From assembly GCA_009768925.2 (NCBI GenBank), contig VHIT02000034.1, positions 521,621 to 585,620 on the forward strand: a DNA stretch of 64,000 bases. Direction: 5' to 3'. Positions 30,201-38,841 of this stretch are shown here, piece after piece; the first letter of the stretch is position 1; each line of letters opens with the position of its first letter. This stretch comes from Cryptosporidium bovis (Eukaryota > Apicomplexa > Conoidasida > Eucoccidiorida > Cryptosporidiidae). The notes below the pieces were generated by a model. That model saw nothing but the letters and a program-made list of their open reading frames with translations, did not search any database and was not told the DNA's origin. The translations under genes and the position numbers were made by a program.

Positions 30201-31290
30201 TGAGGATATCATAGTAAATGATGATAACAAAATAAGTGGAAACAAAATAAGTGAAATAGTTACTAATAAACTAAAAGAATACAATATAAAAATAACGAAT
30301 GTCTCATTTCAGATATTTTTATCAACTAGAGAAAGCGACTTAATTATACCAATAAATGGATTATTTAATATTAATATTCCAAGATCAATAACAAAAAACC
30401 TGTTCGTAAACATATTGTACATTAATTATAAATTAGAATTATACGATAAGGATAATGAAAGAAAAATACTATCGTTTGATAATCTTCAAAATTTCAACAG
30501 TATTAACGATGAGATAATAAATGGAACGTCAATAAATATAGATGAGAATAAAGACTTTAATTTAGATATAAAAATGGAAAATACTGTAATATTATTAGAA
30601 GATCGAAATAATCAATTAATGAATGCAATAAAAACAGTTTTTGGATTACCAAAGTCTCAAAGTGAGCAAGTTAATAATATTGAATTAAGAAGTTATATAG
30701 GTATTGGAATTCAAACATCAATTGGAATTATTAAATTAAACGATATAAAATTATATGGTACTATTCGAATGCCAAATTGTAGAAAAAGATTAATGAAGAT
30801 GGAGGACAAAATAAACAAGCAAATAAACATCAATTCAATATTTAAAGTTGAATCTATTCAATTACAAAAAATTAGATTAATTATACCACCTAGAGGAATT
30901 GATATTCAATTGAATACAGTAATTAATATTCCTAACTATATCGATAATTTGATATTTGATATTATTATTGGTCAATGTATATTTGAACTCAAAAATAATG
31001 ATGATAATTTACTAGCAATAATAAAAACACCAAGGCAAATAATAATTGGTAACAATAGAAGAACCGAGCCAATTTGTCATGGATTTATTCCAGCAAAGTC
31101 ATGGCTTCCAATGATGAATTTATTAGGCAGTGAAGAAGATAATACTGAAAAAATACATATCAAAGCAATAAATACACCACACGGCATACCATATTGGTTA
31201 ATACCATTATTTGATTATTACAAATTACCGGCATCAAAAACATTTAGTAGTTTAGATGCAGCAGAGTTTAGTTCAGTAACCTTCTCATAA
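27295..31290 (+). CDS. Large single-pass membrane protein with LEA2-like repeats
   Basis: A 1331-residue protein. The first ATG in frame is at 27295; the frame extends four codons upstream to a TTG. An N-terminal cytosolic tail of about 110 residues contains a basic patch, and one hydrophobic span lies at about 112-140 (LIIILGVLLILASFFGIFLF). It is followed by a very long Asn/Ile/Asp-rich beta-type ectodomain. Repeating units begin with a VDILNVS...FELNSVINFG pattern and continue with PLGKLFVSQV and FTITNND...; similar blocks recur around residues 500, 770 and 1010 (for example ITNVSFQIFLS), suggesting five or more LEA2-like units. A short Lys/Arg-rich loop (about residues 600-645) interrupts them. 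Few Cys are present. The plan matches the divergent neighbour at 24175-26394. Function is unknown; a role at an internal or surface membrane is inferred only. Confidence 0.55.
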   Translation: MTEFESNNKRTKINVDNSVSNDMATINSSVQAKSTSDGNTIFTEETESSMLTILRNSRRENIFDGRIKLYYKDKILNKKEKRNTTPRSRKYIISKNDCSTFCKLRYKLFRNLIIILGVLLILASFFGIFLFLLLPKIAEILIRKSDLFVKEVDILNVSKQNDDPSFELNSVINFGKSSSINYIKFIHSLLNISYIISNESNTVTRPLGKLFVSQVSNRGNGDYSAKSRFTITNNDSLGILIKYYTSDIGNHSKPNIDLKNNQKIIFNVKGLMSLKILGIRINNIIVEKEIGSNSLENVTNSGNKIKSLSFNSNDNNIIIHNKWLSVYDDDDIRINFEMEVDISKLLGGNEAYVNGQDEISKKKFIMPSIMMNNIGDLWFNVLIGNELICRFIWFDFNIKPESNIWTFSIDFPNKISDKLKGKIMDSVINGNNDSDIVLEIIGDYSENEAFNEIIKNINIKLPLKILFNVFKSEMNGQKLTGSNILDKIIRYLKVGRIKLINDPQSLRMRGDIKVGYVNPIGNSLPIVMNEVSLNSVLTDELEDNYGNVHIYIKKKPETSMRRLFDISNHNKNTVIDLLYNDDLSFSSNGIEHRTDSRGQTPKKGSIEKNKYNHMEKCKNERITKKNRQLVLRPCYNINEFEMELSINTDKVKYEIKNEWIENVVRRNRKLALKNSLLSVNATTIFGNSLFKNIRIKRNLLGNSNKIQFAANNQIYLDDDDYNFDDYYNDEDDYPKSTSENFKALDVKNMTKLINIDDLKILGEGYNNSWIVRVSINETNILNKFGVDKLEIGSFGFIISYSNVTIGFIGTNNFTIGSNSKLTLIGAIKPEVDPTTNEINKSIIDMINSILKGNVNKIQDRNLTLEFKSDQQEKEMCVKYFNYTKYLSDEDISYWFKNKKMPYLNKMLTKNGNSKKTWFEKFLNDQKINIPINLMNELNNFSIQKYVDKIVDDNSDLISNSLCLVQSFLNEDIIVNDDNKISGNKISEIVTNKLKEYNIKITNVSFQIFLSTRESDLIIPINGLFNINIPRSITKNLFVNILYINYKLELYDKDNERKILSFDNLQNFNSINDEIINGTSINIDENKDFNLDIKMENTVILLEDRNNQLMNAIKTVFGLPKSQSEQVNNIELRSYIGIGIQTSIGIIKLNDIKLYGTIRMPNCRKRLMKMEDKINKQININSIFKVESIQLQKIRLIIPPRGIDIQLNTVINIPNYIDNLIFDIIIGQCIFELKNNDDNLLAIIKTPRQIIIGNNRRTEPICHGFIPAKSWLPMMNLLGSEEDNTEKIHIKAINTPHGIPYWLIPLFDYYKLPASKTFSSLDAAEFSSVTFS

Positions 31291-31534
31291 AATAATTAAT
31301 TAGTATAGTTAAAAAACATTTTAGTGAAACAAAATATTAGAATTAAATAGAGTGAAATAATAGTGCAAATATTTAGATTAAAATCCTTCATGCGGGTTAC
31401 AGTAATATAATTTCATGTTAAAATGAACGAATAAATATATTAAATATTTAAATATTAATTGAAAATAACTGGTATATATACTTTTTTCGTTTTATTAAAT
31501 AAAAATAAGTTATAAAACTATATTATTTATTCAC
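31291..31534. other. Intergenic region
   Basis: 244 bp of AT-rich DNA between two plus-strand genes; nothing recognisable beyond a presumptive promoter. Confidence 0.4.
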
Positions 31535-33442
31535 ATGGATGACTTATTTTTGGCAGAATTTCATGGTTATATTGATGAAAAAACATGTGAAATAGCAGAA
31601 TTAAGTATCAATTACATCAAATCATTAAATAGCTGTTTAAAAAAGCTAAAAAAGAATGATGGTATATTGGAAAGTTATTCTCATTTACGTGATATAATAG
31701 AAATAATAAGAATATGTTTGTTGCATGGCATATTAATCGATGAAAAAAGTTTCGAAAATATAACAAATGATGAACAAAATCCTAATAATCATAATAATAG
31801 CCTCTTTCACTTTGTAAGATTGTTTCCAGAATTGGAAGATATTGGAAACGTAGATGATATGTGTTTTATAGCATTTTTACTAGTGAACAGGGTATTAACA
31901 GGATTATTAGAGTCAATAAATAATCCAATTACAAAATGGAATCAAATAACAAAATATTATCATCATGCAAGTATATTAAGATACAATGATTTCATGAATG
32001 ACTTTAAAGTAATAATAAACAGTTTTGAAATAAATATAAAGATAAAAAATTTTCATCTACCAAGCAATTGGTTAACATATTTTGCAAAATTATCACTCAG
32101 ATGGAATAATTTAGGTAATGATGAATTGGACATAATAATTGTAAATAATAATATAACGAAAGAAAACAATAAGAAAACGACTCAGGAATATTGTGGAAAA
32201 GAGCAGTTACTATTATCTAATGAAAACAAAATAACTGGGGAGTCATCTTTAATATATATATTAAATAACAAATTAGAAAATAAATTTTATGAAAATGCGG
32301 ATAGTTCAAATTCAAGCTCAATAAACTCAGGACCAAAAGTAACTGGTTATAATTCAAATACAGAGTTTGAAGATGAAGGTGAGATAATATACGATGAAAA
32401 TGAGAATATACCAAAATTAATATATAATGATAATAACATGAAAGACATACAAGAATTACTTGATTTTATATGGAATCCGGTATTGGATGGTACAATACTA
32501 ACAAGAATAAATGCTAATAACAATGCCAGTTTGTTATATGATAAAATGGAAGAATTTAAAGAAAAAGAAAACTATTTTAGTGTTCAAAATAACGATAACA
32601 ATAACATGACAATTACAGAAGAAAAATTGGATATAACAGAAAAAAAACGGATAGATATAGACAGTAAAAGTAAACTAATAATGGAAAACCCTATGGAACT
32701 AATTAAATATAAAGAAAAAGATACTAAAGAATGGTATCTATACTACTATAGTGTGCCTGCAAGTCATGAGGAGGAAATACTAATATTGAATATGCAGGGT
32801 CATAAATGTTATAATACAAATTGTAAAATGAATTTTAATATAAACAATAATTTGAAAATAAATTTTTGTTGTTTTACTGGTTATTTTTATTGTGATGGAT
32901 GTTTTGGTAGTAATTCATATTCAATATTACCAGGTTTATTGGTTAAATATGGCAACTTAACGCCAGTACCTGTTTCAAAATATTCGAAAAATAAATTAGA
33001 AAAATTGGAGGATATACCGTTGATAAGTATAAATATATTAACTGCTGAAATATGGAGGTCAAATAAATATATAAAGCAATATGTATATTTAAAAACATAT
33101 TTAAAATCACTATTTCAAAGCAGTAATAATAAATACAAATTAAACAAGAAATGTCAATATAAGGAATCAATAAAAAGAAGACTTGAGAGGGAACACGACG
33201 TAAAGCAATACGATAAACCAGGATATTTCTCAATAAAACAATTAATAGAAATAGCATATGAAGTATTGTCACAAAATGTAGTAATGTATTCAAACGAAAC
33301 AACACTACAAACATCAGTAAAAGAACTAACACAAATAACAGTAAATTGGAGAAAGCACCTGAGTAAGTGTATAAATTGTCAATTTGAAAAAAGAAGTAGC
33401 ATGACAATGAGTAATCACCATTTATTTAAACACAAAATGTAA
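31535..33442 (+). CDS. RUN and Rubicon-homology domain protein
   Basis: A 635-residue protein. Residues about 8-185 look like a RUN domain: an N-terminal AELSINYIKSL helix, ...DIIEIIRICLLHGI and the FHFVRLFPELEDI segment. A long Asn/Glu-rich linker (about 200-400) follows. From about 405 the C-terminal part is a Rubicon-homology (zinc-binding, DUF4206-type) domain: GHKCYNTNCKMNF, CCFTGYFYCDGC (family: C.YtG.yFC..C), then VPVSKYSKNKLE and IPLISINIL, and a final HLSKCINCQFE pair ahead of HHLFKHK. Family knowledge: animal proteins with both domains (Rubicon, PLEKHM1) act as Rab7 effectors on late endosomes or autophagosomes. Cryptosporidium has a strongly reduced autophagy set, so an endolysosomal or secretory role is more likely. 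The PH domains of PLEKHM1 are absent. Confidence 0.78.
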   Translation: MDDLFLAEFHGYIDEKTCEIAELSINYIKSLNSCLKKLKKNDGILESYSHLRDIIEIIRICLLHGILIDEKSFENITNDEQNPNNHNNSLFHFVRLFPELEDIGNVDDMCFIAFLLVNRVLTGLLESINNPITKWNQITKYYHHASILRYNDFMNDFKVIINSFEINIKIKNFHLPSNWLTYFAKLSLRWNNLGNDELDIIIVNNNITKENNKKTTQEYCGKEQLLLSNENKITGESSLIYILNNKLENKFYENADSSNSSSINSGPKVTGYNSNTEFEDEGEIIYDENENIPKLIYNDNNMKDIQELLDFIWNPVLDGTILTRINANNNASLLYDKMEEFKEKENYFSVQNNDNNNMTITEEKLDITEKKRIDIDSKSKLIMENPMELIKYKEKDTKEWYLYYYSVPASHEEEILILNMQGHKCYNTNCKMNFNINNNLKINFCCFTGYFYCDGCFGSNSYSILPGLLVKYGNLTPVPVSKYSKNKLEKLEDIPLISINILTAEIWRSNKYIKQYVYLKTYLKSLFQSSNNKYKLNKKCQYKESIKRRLEREHDVKQYDKPGYFSIKQLIEIAYEVLSQNVVMYSNETTLQTSVKELTQITVNWRKHLSKCINCQFEKRSSMTMSNHHLFKHKM

Positions 33443-33841
33443 TATGTAAATAAATCAAAAAAAATTAAATTAATAATTAATTATAAAATCAAACAGAAAC
33501 GTTATTTTTTTTTATAACAAAATCTTGGGTTGTAATACCAAGTACTTCCCCCCAAGTAATTTTAAATATCTAAAATGCAAAAGGGGAAAAAATGCATTAA
33601 AGATTTTAATAAAAAAATACGCATATATATAAATAAACATATTTAGATTTATAGCTTTAACTTTAATTTAAATAATTATTTGTGTAACTGTGAACTGAAT
33701 ATATATATTTTTTAATAAAATAGTTTCTAGGAATACTTTTATTTTTGTGAATATTTTCTTTTTTTGAAAAAAGAAAATATCTATCTCCAATATCTGTAAA
33801 GAAAGAGTATATTAAAGTATTAAACTAATTTAATTAAATAG
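33443..33841. other. Intergenic region with a 30-bp palindrome
   Basis: 399 bp of AT-rich DNA between two plus-strand genes. The only structure seen is the inverted repeat at 33751-33780. Confidence 0.5.
33751..33780. repeat. 30-bp near-perfect palindrome
   Basis: ATATTTTCTTTTTT and its exact reverse complement flank a TG centre, giving 14-bp arms. It lies 61 bp before the ATG of the metacaspase-like gene, so it may be in the promoter or fold in the 5' UTR. Being pure A/T plus one C/G pair per arm, it could also be chance low complexity. Confidence 0.6.
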
Positions 33842-35911
33842 ATGTGGTGTCTTCCCAAAAAACTACCAGATATACACAACAATATAGGAGTAGAGAGAGA
33901 CTTTTCAGCAACAATAAATAAGAAGGCATTATTGGTATCGGGTGAAATAGAGGATCTAAAAGGATGTACGAATGACATAATAGAGTATGCAATAATATTA
34001 TCTAAAGTATATAAATATAGAGAAATAAGAATACTACAAAGCGAATTTTCCGAAAGACTATATGGTAACTTTCCGTCAGTAACGCTTAATCAGTTAGAAG
34101 GAGGTACAATCATACAGATAGTAAGGCTAACAAAAAAGTCGTTAATAGAAGGATTTAGATGGTTGATTTTTTCACCATTAGCTGTAAACGAGTATATAAA
34201 CACGGATTATTTTGAATATTATAATAATGAATTCAATATGAATAACAAAATTATAAATTCCTACTATAAAGGAAATGAATTGGTATTTGCATATTCAGGA
34301 AAGTCTAAACTTATTGAATTACTCAACATTGATGAAAATGAATTGATATATGAACCCCAATTTTACATATCTAAGGAAGAGCAGGTATCTTTTTCTGAGT
34401 TAGAGGATATAATAGCACTAAACAAAATAAGAAATAGTATAACTAATATAACTTGTTTTATGGATTGTGAATATGGCCACTTGTTTTTATTAAATTATAC
34501 AAGGGAAATATCATTGGATTTGAGAAATGGTATAAATTTAGAGAATAATGTAGAAATCAGGCATTCAAGGATTAAAACACTACCAAATATAAACAGTTTA
34601 CATAATACCGAAAAAGAGAATAAAGTCTACAATAAAAGTGAGAAAAATAAGGTTAACGACACAAATGAGAATTTAAAAGTAAATACAAAAACAGAAACAC
34701 GTAAAAAAAGTGATAATTTAAAGCCAATAATACTGGGTGTCAAAAAAAATATATACTGCGATCCAAATATATCAGTAGTAATATTTTCATCTTGCTTACC
34801 GAATCAGATGTCTCAAGAACTATCGGTTTGTTCTAATAATGGTTTAAGTTTATCTATAATATATAGAGGATTATTCTCATACAGTTTCCACTCTTTTATA
34901 AAGCAAAATCTAATGGCCTATAATTCAAGCAATTACAACTTAGGAGATTATCATATACACAAGGGAGTATATAACAATAGAGATGTGTTTAACATAAAGA
35001 GTGAGAATATTTTTAGTTTCACTCTTGAATATGTGTTAGAAGAACTTAAAAATAACATGTCATACTTGATAAATAGGAATCAATTAAATGAGCAGTTTCC
35101 ATTGTTAACGACATCACCTAACATAATACGTGGAAGAAGTAAATTGTTTCAAGTGTCTTTTAATGCTCATATTTACAATACATCTTGTTATTATAATACA
35201 ACGAATAATGCCAACAATAGCTATAATTACAATTTGCACAATAGAAATATTACATATGAATATGGATCGACACAGGGGTTCGGTGACAATAGTAATATAT
35301 ATAACATTAAATCATCCAGGAGCCTTGGATATGTATTTCCTTCTGTAACCTCTACCCAAGCGAGAAAAAAAGAGACACAATTAACTTTTCCAACACAATT
35401 TTCAATGGAAATAAATGAGCAGCAGAGAGTTAAAACTGAAAACAATAACAAACTGTTACAAGACACGGCAAACTATAAATCACGCAGTGGAATTTTTGGG
35501 GGTTTTCTAAGTAGTAATAAGAGAATATATGTACCAAACAATTTAGAAAGCAGTTGTAATTCCTCGATTAAATATGATACATTTGATCAAGATGGTACGC
35601 AAGGCGAATATTCCACTCACTCATCTGAATTTGTACTTTTGAGTGAAATAAGCAAACTAAAGAATGAACTTGATATCATAAAAAAATCATTTATAAAAGA
35701 TCGAAACATTAGATCAGCCTTCGAAGAGTGCAATAATGATCATTATTATAATTATAATAATAAAGGTAACATCAATCACAGCTACTTGCAACAGCTTTAT
35801 AACACCAACTCGGTTTTTAAAAAAAGCATTAGAAGTTCAATTGGAGTAGGTCGCATTAATAGTAACGTTAGTATCGGAAGTAGTCACTTCAGGACTTTCA
35901 CTTCAAAATAA
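33842..35911 (+). CDS. Metacaspase-like protein with altered catalytic dyad
   Basis: A 689-residue protein with a caspase-fold (peptidase C14) N-terminal half. KKALLVSGEIEDLKGCTND (27-45) matches the first strand and the l.GC.ND motif of metacaspases. TKKSLIEGFRWLI (97-109) matches the t+.nil.g..WL helix. NELVFAYSGKS (145-155) aligns with the gD.l.f.YSGHG strand that carries the catalytic His, which here is Lys154. ITCFMDCEYGH (202-212) aligns with the a..DsCHSG loop that carries the catalytic Cys; the position directly aligned with Cys is Glu210, with a Cys one residue earlier. SVVIFSSCLPNQMSQEL (about 300-318) matches the v.lSgC.d.Q.s.e strand. The C-terminal 250 residues are Asn/Ser/Tyr-rich with a coiled coil near 600-620. 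It is inferred to be inactive as a classical metacaspase. Confidence 0.7.
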   Translation: MWCLPKKLPDIHNNIGVERDFSATINKKALLVSGEIEDLKGCTNDIIEYAIILSKVYKYREIRILQSEFSERLYGNFPSVTLNQLEGGTIIQIVRLTKKSLIEGFRWLIFSPLAVNEYINTDYFEYYNNEFNMNNKIINSYYKGNELVFAYSGKSKLIELLNIDENELIYEPQFYISKEEQVSFSELEDIIALNKIRNSITNITCFMDCEYGHLFLLNYTREISLDLRNGINLENNVEIRHSRIKTLPNINSLHNTEKENKVYNKSEKNKVNDTNENLKVNTKTETRKKSDNLKPIILGVKKNIYCDPNISVVIFSSCLPNQMSQELSVCSNNGLSLSIIYRGLFSYSFHSFIKQNLMAYNSSNYNLGDYHIHKGVYNNRDVFNIKSENIFSFTLEYVLEELKNNMSYLINRNQLNEQFPLLTTSPNIIRGRSKLFQVSFNAHIYNTSCYYNTTNNANNSYNYNLHNRNITYEYGSTQGFGDNSNIYNIKSSRSLGYVFPSVTSTQARKKETQLTFPTQFSMEINEQQRVKTENNNKLLQDTANYKSRSGIFGGFLSSNKRIYVPNNLESSCNSSIKYDTFDQDGTQGEYSTHSSEFVLLSEISKLKNELDIIKKSFIKDRNIRSAFEECNNDHYYNYNNKGNINHSYLQQLYNTNSVFKKSIRSSIGVGRINSNVSIGSSHFRTFTSK

Positions 35912-36343
35912 TTATTGAGTATCGTAACATAATTCACAGCTATTTAATTTTTCAAGATTAGAGATGAAAGTGTGTGTAAACACGCATTCTATGCAATGAC
36001 TCGTCAGTATTCAGAAAAAACTGAAGTCAATGAAGAAAAGAGGAATTTCATTTTCTTTGATTTACCATCATTTAACATTACTATAGATAAAGTATTTGAC
36101 AGTATTTAGTAAATTGTTTTTAATTTTTATTTGTTTTTTTCAAATAATTTTAACCTATCCGCTTTCTCTATCGTTTAATAAACAAAAGTAAAAAATGACA
36201 GTGATGGCGCCATGTGTGGGGAGAAGTACTTTCAACATGTAATAAAAAAATAAAAAGCTGATTTGTACAAATAAGCCGAAAATAAAAGTTAAATAAATAA
36301 ATAAATGTAATAAATCAGTAATAGTGAGTTGTAATGTTATATT
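35912..36343. other. Intergenic region with GGCGCC site
   Basis: 432 bp between the metacaspase-like gene and the Aurora-like kinase. It contains TGGCGCCA at 36205-36212; nothing else was recognised. Confidence 0.55.
36205..36212. promoter_or_regulatory. TGGCGCCA palindrome (E2F-like site)
   Basis: A TGGCGCCA palindrome 132 bp before the ATG of an Aurora-type mitotic kinase. An E2F-like element upstream of a cell-cycle kinase is biologically plausible. Confidence 0.6.
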
Positions 36344-38506
36344 ATGAATTATGAATACAGCTATGATAACTATATAGACAAGTTACCAAATATAAACCGA
36401 TTTAAACTTGAAAGTGGAATAACCACAGATGAATATAAAAAGTATATAAAAAAAGTATCAGAAGAAACTAGAATGGACAAAATATCAGGTATTTTGAAGT
36501 ATAATGTAGATAATATTAGTTGTAATAAAGCAACCAAAAACGAGAGTAAGTGGAAGCCAATAGATTCAGACACATTTTACGGAGATAGTGGGCCATTATT
36601 ATCAAAGTTATATACAGTTCCGGATGAGTTAAGAAATTTTTTTGAAATTTATGACGGCACAGAGGGAGTTTTAGGTAGGGGAGCGTATTCTAGTGTATTT
36701 AAAGTTCGCAGTCGTAGAAGTGGAAATGTATATGCATTAAAAGTAATGAGTGTGGAACACTTTACATGTAGGGGTCTGGGAAATCAATTAAGAAGGGAGA
36801 TTCAGCTTCAATCTCAATGTTATCATCCAAATATTGTTCAACTATATAAATATATGGAGTATTGTGGATATGTTTTTTTATTATTGGAATATGTAGATAC
36901 TAATTTATTTAGTGTAATTCACAAAAAAAAGAAGAATCAAGTAATAGACACTTCAGTGAGGCGTAATATGTATTCCGTAAATGGCAATATTAGAAATGGG
37001 GATCCAAATCATTTGTTTTCAAGGAATGAGGTAATTAGTTTTACTTCCCAGTTGTTAAAGGCAGTTAATTACTTACACGAGATGAATATAATCCATAGAG
37101 ATATAAAACCTGAAAATATATTGATATCTAAAGATGGCAGAATAAAACTAGGTGACTTTGGTTGGTGTGGTGACCTAACGAGAAAATGTTCATCAATTGC
37201 AGGTACTTTCTGTTATATGGCTCCAGAAGTTTTAAAAGGTGAAAAACAATCAATAAAAGTTGATTCCTGGAGCGTTGGAATAGTGTTGTATGAATTATTT
37301 ACAGGAGGTGTTCCTTTTGTTCCAGATAATACTTCTACGAGTGAAAGTGGTGGGAATAGTTTTCACACGATTTCGATGTTAAAATCTATTAGAGAAATGT
37401 CTAGAGAATCCAAACCTAACTCTTTTCCATCAGATGCTTGGCACCTTTGTTGTTGGTTACTGAGAACAAATAGTAATGAGAGGGCTTCCCCTATTCAGGC
37501 CTTGAATCACCCCTTTCTGTCTGAAGGGAGTGCTGTTTCTCCAATACCTATTGAAATTGATCATGCTAGAATTTCCAATGATAGTGTTATTTTCCAGCCT
37601 ACACCTGGAAAAAAAAAGGAAGTTGTCTACAATGTTGATACAAATAACAAAAAATATGGAAATTACAATACTAATTCAGATTGGTCTGGAATACCGTCAT
37701 CCATGCTTTTAAATGGAGTTACTTACACGGCATTACCCTTGGTAGCCGTTCCAACTCCAACAAACAGAGTAGGACCAAAAAGAGAATCCAATATTAAGAG
37801 AATGTTTACGGAGATACCTTCATTTTTAACTTCTAATAATGAATATGTAAATATTAATTCAGATTATGACTTATTGAATCGCAAAAACTGCAAAATAACA
37901 AATAATAGCGGTCATACTCAAAGTCATTTCCTTCAAAAACATATAACTGGAATTCCTCCATTTCAATATTATAGAAACCTTGACGAAAGAGTGAGGGAAG
38001 AAAGAAGAAAGTTTTCTCCAATTAATTATAGTTCGGAACAAACTCATTCTTCTGAAAAAGAATGGGTTAAACAAGAAAAAAAGAACCCATTTTACCATGA
38101 AAATAATTCCGAAGAGAGTTTAGGAAGAAAAATAAGGCACGAATTTTCCAATACCGATAATTATTACAATGTGATGGAATATGAACCAGCTTACAATTCT
38201 GAGAAGGAACTTCTATTATATAACAATGGACTTGTAGAAAAAACAATGAATAATCAAAATATCAATCCTTTGAAATACAAAATTAATCCTAAAACCCAGA
38301 TTCCTCCACATCTCCTTCCTCAATATTCTGGAGGATTATTGAGGCAAACCAAACAAAATAGATATATTAGTCAACCACCGGTAACTGAGCAATTTATCGC
38401 AAATAATGGGTCTAGGAGGAATCATTACGTCTCGAGCTCATCTCAAAACTTAAATCAACCACCCATAAGAGCAGAGGACGTGCTCTTAGGCCATCGTAAA
38501 AGGTAA
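36344..38506 (+). CDS. Aurora-type serine/threonine kinase
   Basis: A 720-residue protein with a kinase domain at about 103-392. All catalytic elements are present: LGRGAYSSVFK (110-120), ALK with K133, RREIQLQ with E152, HRDIKPEN (251-258), DFGWC (271-275) and APEV (293-296). DFGW, the QLRREIQLQSQCYHPNIVQLYKYM helix-loop and GTFCYMAPEV point to the Aurora family (DFGWSVH...GTLDYLPPE). Two things differ. A 30-residue insert (about 195-225) sits between the hinge region and helix D/E. The activation loop reads RKCSSIAGTF, so the usual Thr-Thr/Cys-Gly-Thr pattern is changed. A long Asn-rich C-terminal tail (400-720) of unknown function follows. Aurora kinases direct spindle and centrosome events, which in schizogony are asynchronous. 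An alternative is another AGC/CaMK-like kinase with DFGW. Confidence 0.72.
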   Translation: MNYEYSYDNYIDKLPNINRFKLESGITTDEYKKYIKKVSEETRMDKISGILKYNVDNISCNKATKNESKWKPIDSDTFYGDSGPLLSKLYTVPDELRNFFEIYDGTEGVLGRGAYSSVFKVRSRRSGNVYALKVMSVEHFTCRGLGNQLRREIQLQSQCYHPNIVQLYKYMEYCGYVFLLLEYVDTNLFSVIHKKKKNQVIDTSVRRNMYSVNGNIRNGDPNHLFSRNEVISFTSQLLKAVNYLHEMNIIHRDIKPENILISKDGRIKLGDFGWCGDLTRKCSSIAGTFCYMAPEVLKGEKQSIKVDSWSVGIVLYELFTGGVPFVPDNTSTSESGGNSFHTISMLKSIREMSRESKPNSFPSDAWHLCCWLLRTNSNERASPIQALNHPFLSEGSAVSPIPIEIDHARISNDSVIFQPTPGKKKEVVYNVDTNNKKYGNYNTNSDWSGIPSSMLLNGVTYTALPLVAVPTPTNRVGPKRESNIKRMFTEIPSFLTSNNEYVNINSDYDLLNRKNCKITNNSGHTQSHFLQKHITGIPPFQYYRNLDERVREERRKFSPINYSSEQTHSSEKEWVKQEKKNPFYHENNSEESLGRKIRHEFSNTDNYYNVMEYEPAYNSEKELLLYNNGLVEKTMNNQNINPLKYKINPKTQIPPHLLPQYSGGLLRQTKQNRYISQPPVTEQFIANNGSRRNHYVSSSSQNLNQPPIRAEDVLLGHRKR

Positions 38507-38841
38507 ATTCTAAATACAGAATTTAAAGGTTTCATAACAAGAAAGTTACTACCCCCTAAATAATTATAGTTTGTTTTTATGAGATATAGCAGAGATAATA
38601 TAAAGACAATCAGAATTAGGTTTAGAATTAGAAGTAAATTAGTCAATACGGGATTACGGGAGACTATTAATATAAACTAACGTAGCGTCCTATTCGTTTC
38701 TTTTAATCTGCTTCCTACATCTTATTTTCTTTAATAATTCCCATATTAACCTTGAAATTCGTCAGTATCATACAGTTTCCGCATAGATCATTTTTATCCT
38801 CTGTGATCATTGACAACATCGCTGCTTTTATCTATCATTTA
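38507..38841. other. Convergent intergenic region
   Basis: 335 bp between the stops of the Aurora-like kinase and SPT6; both 3' UTRs must lie here. No other structure is seen. Confidence 0.5.
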
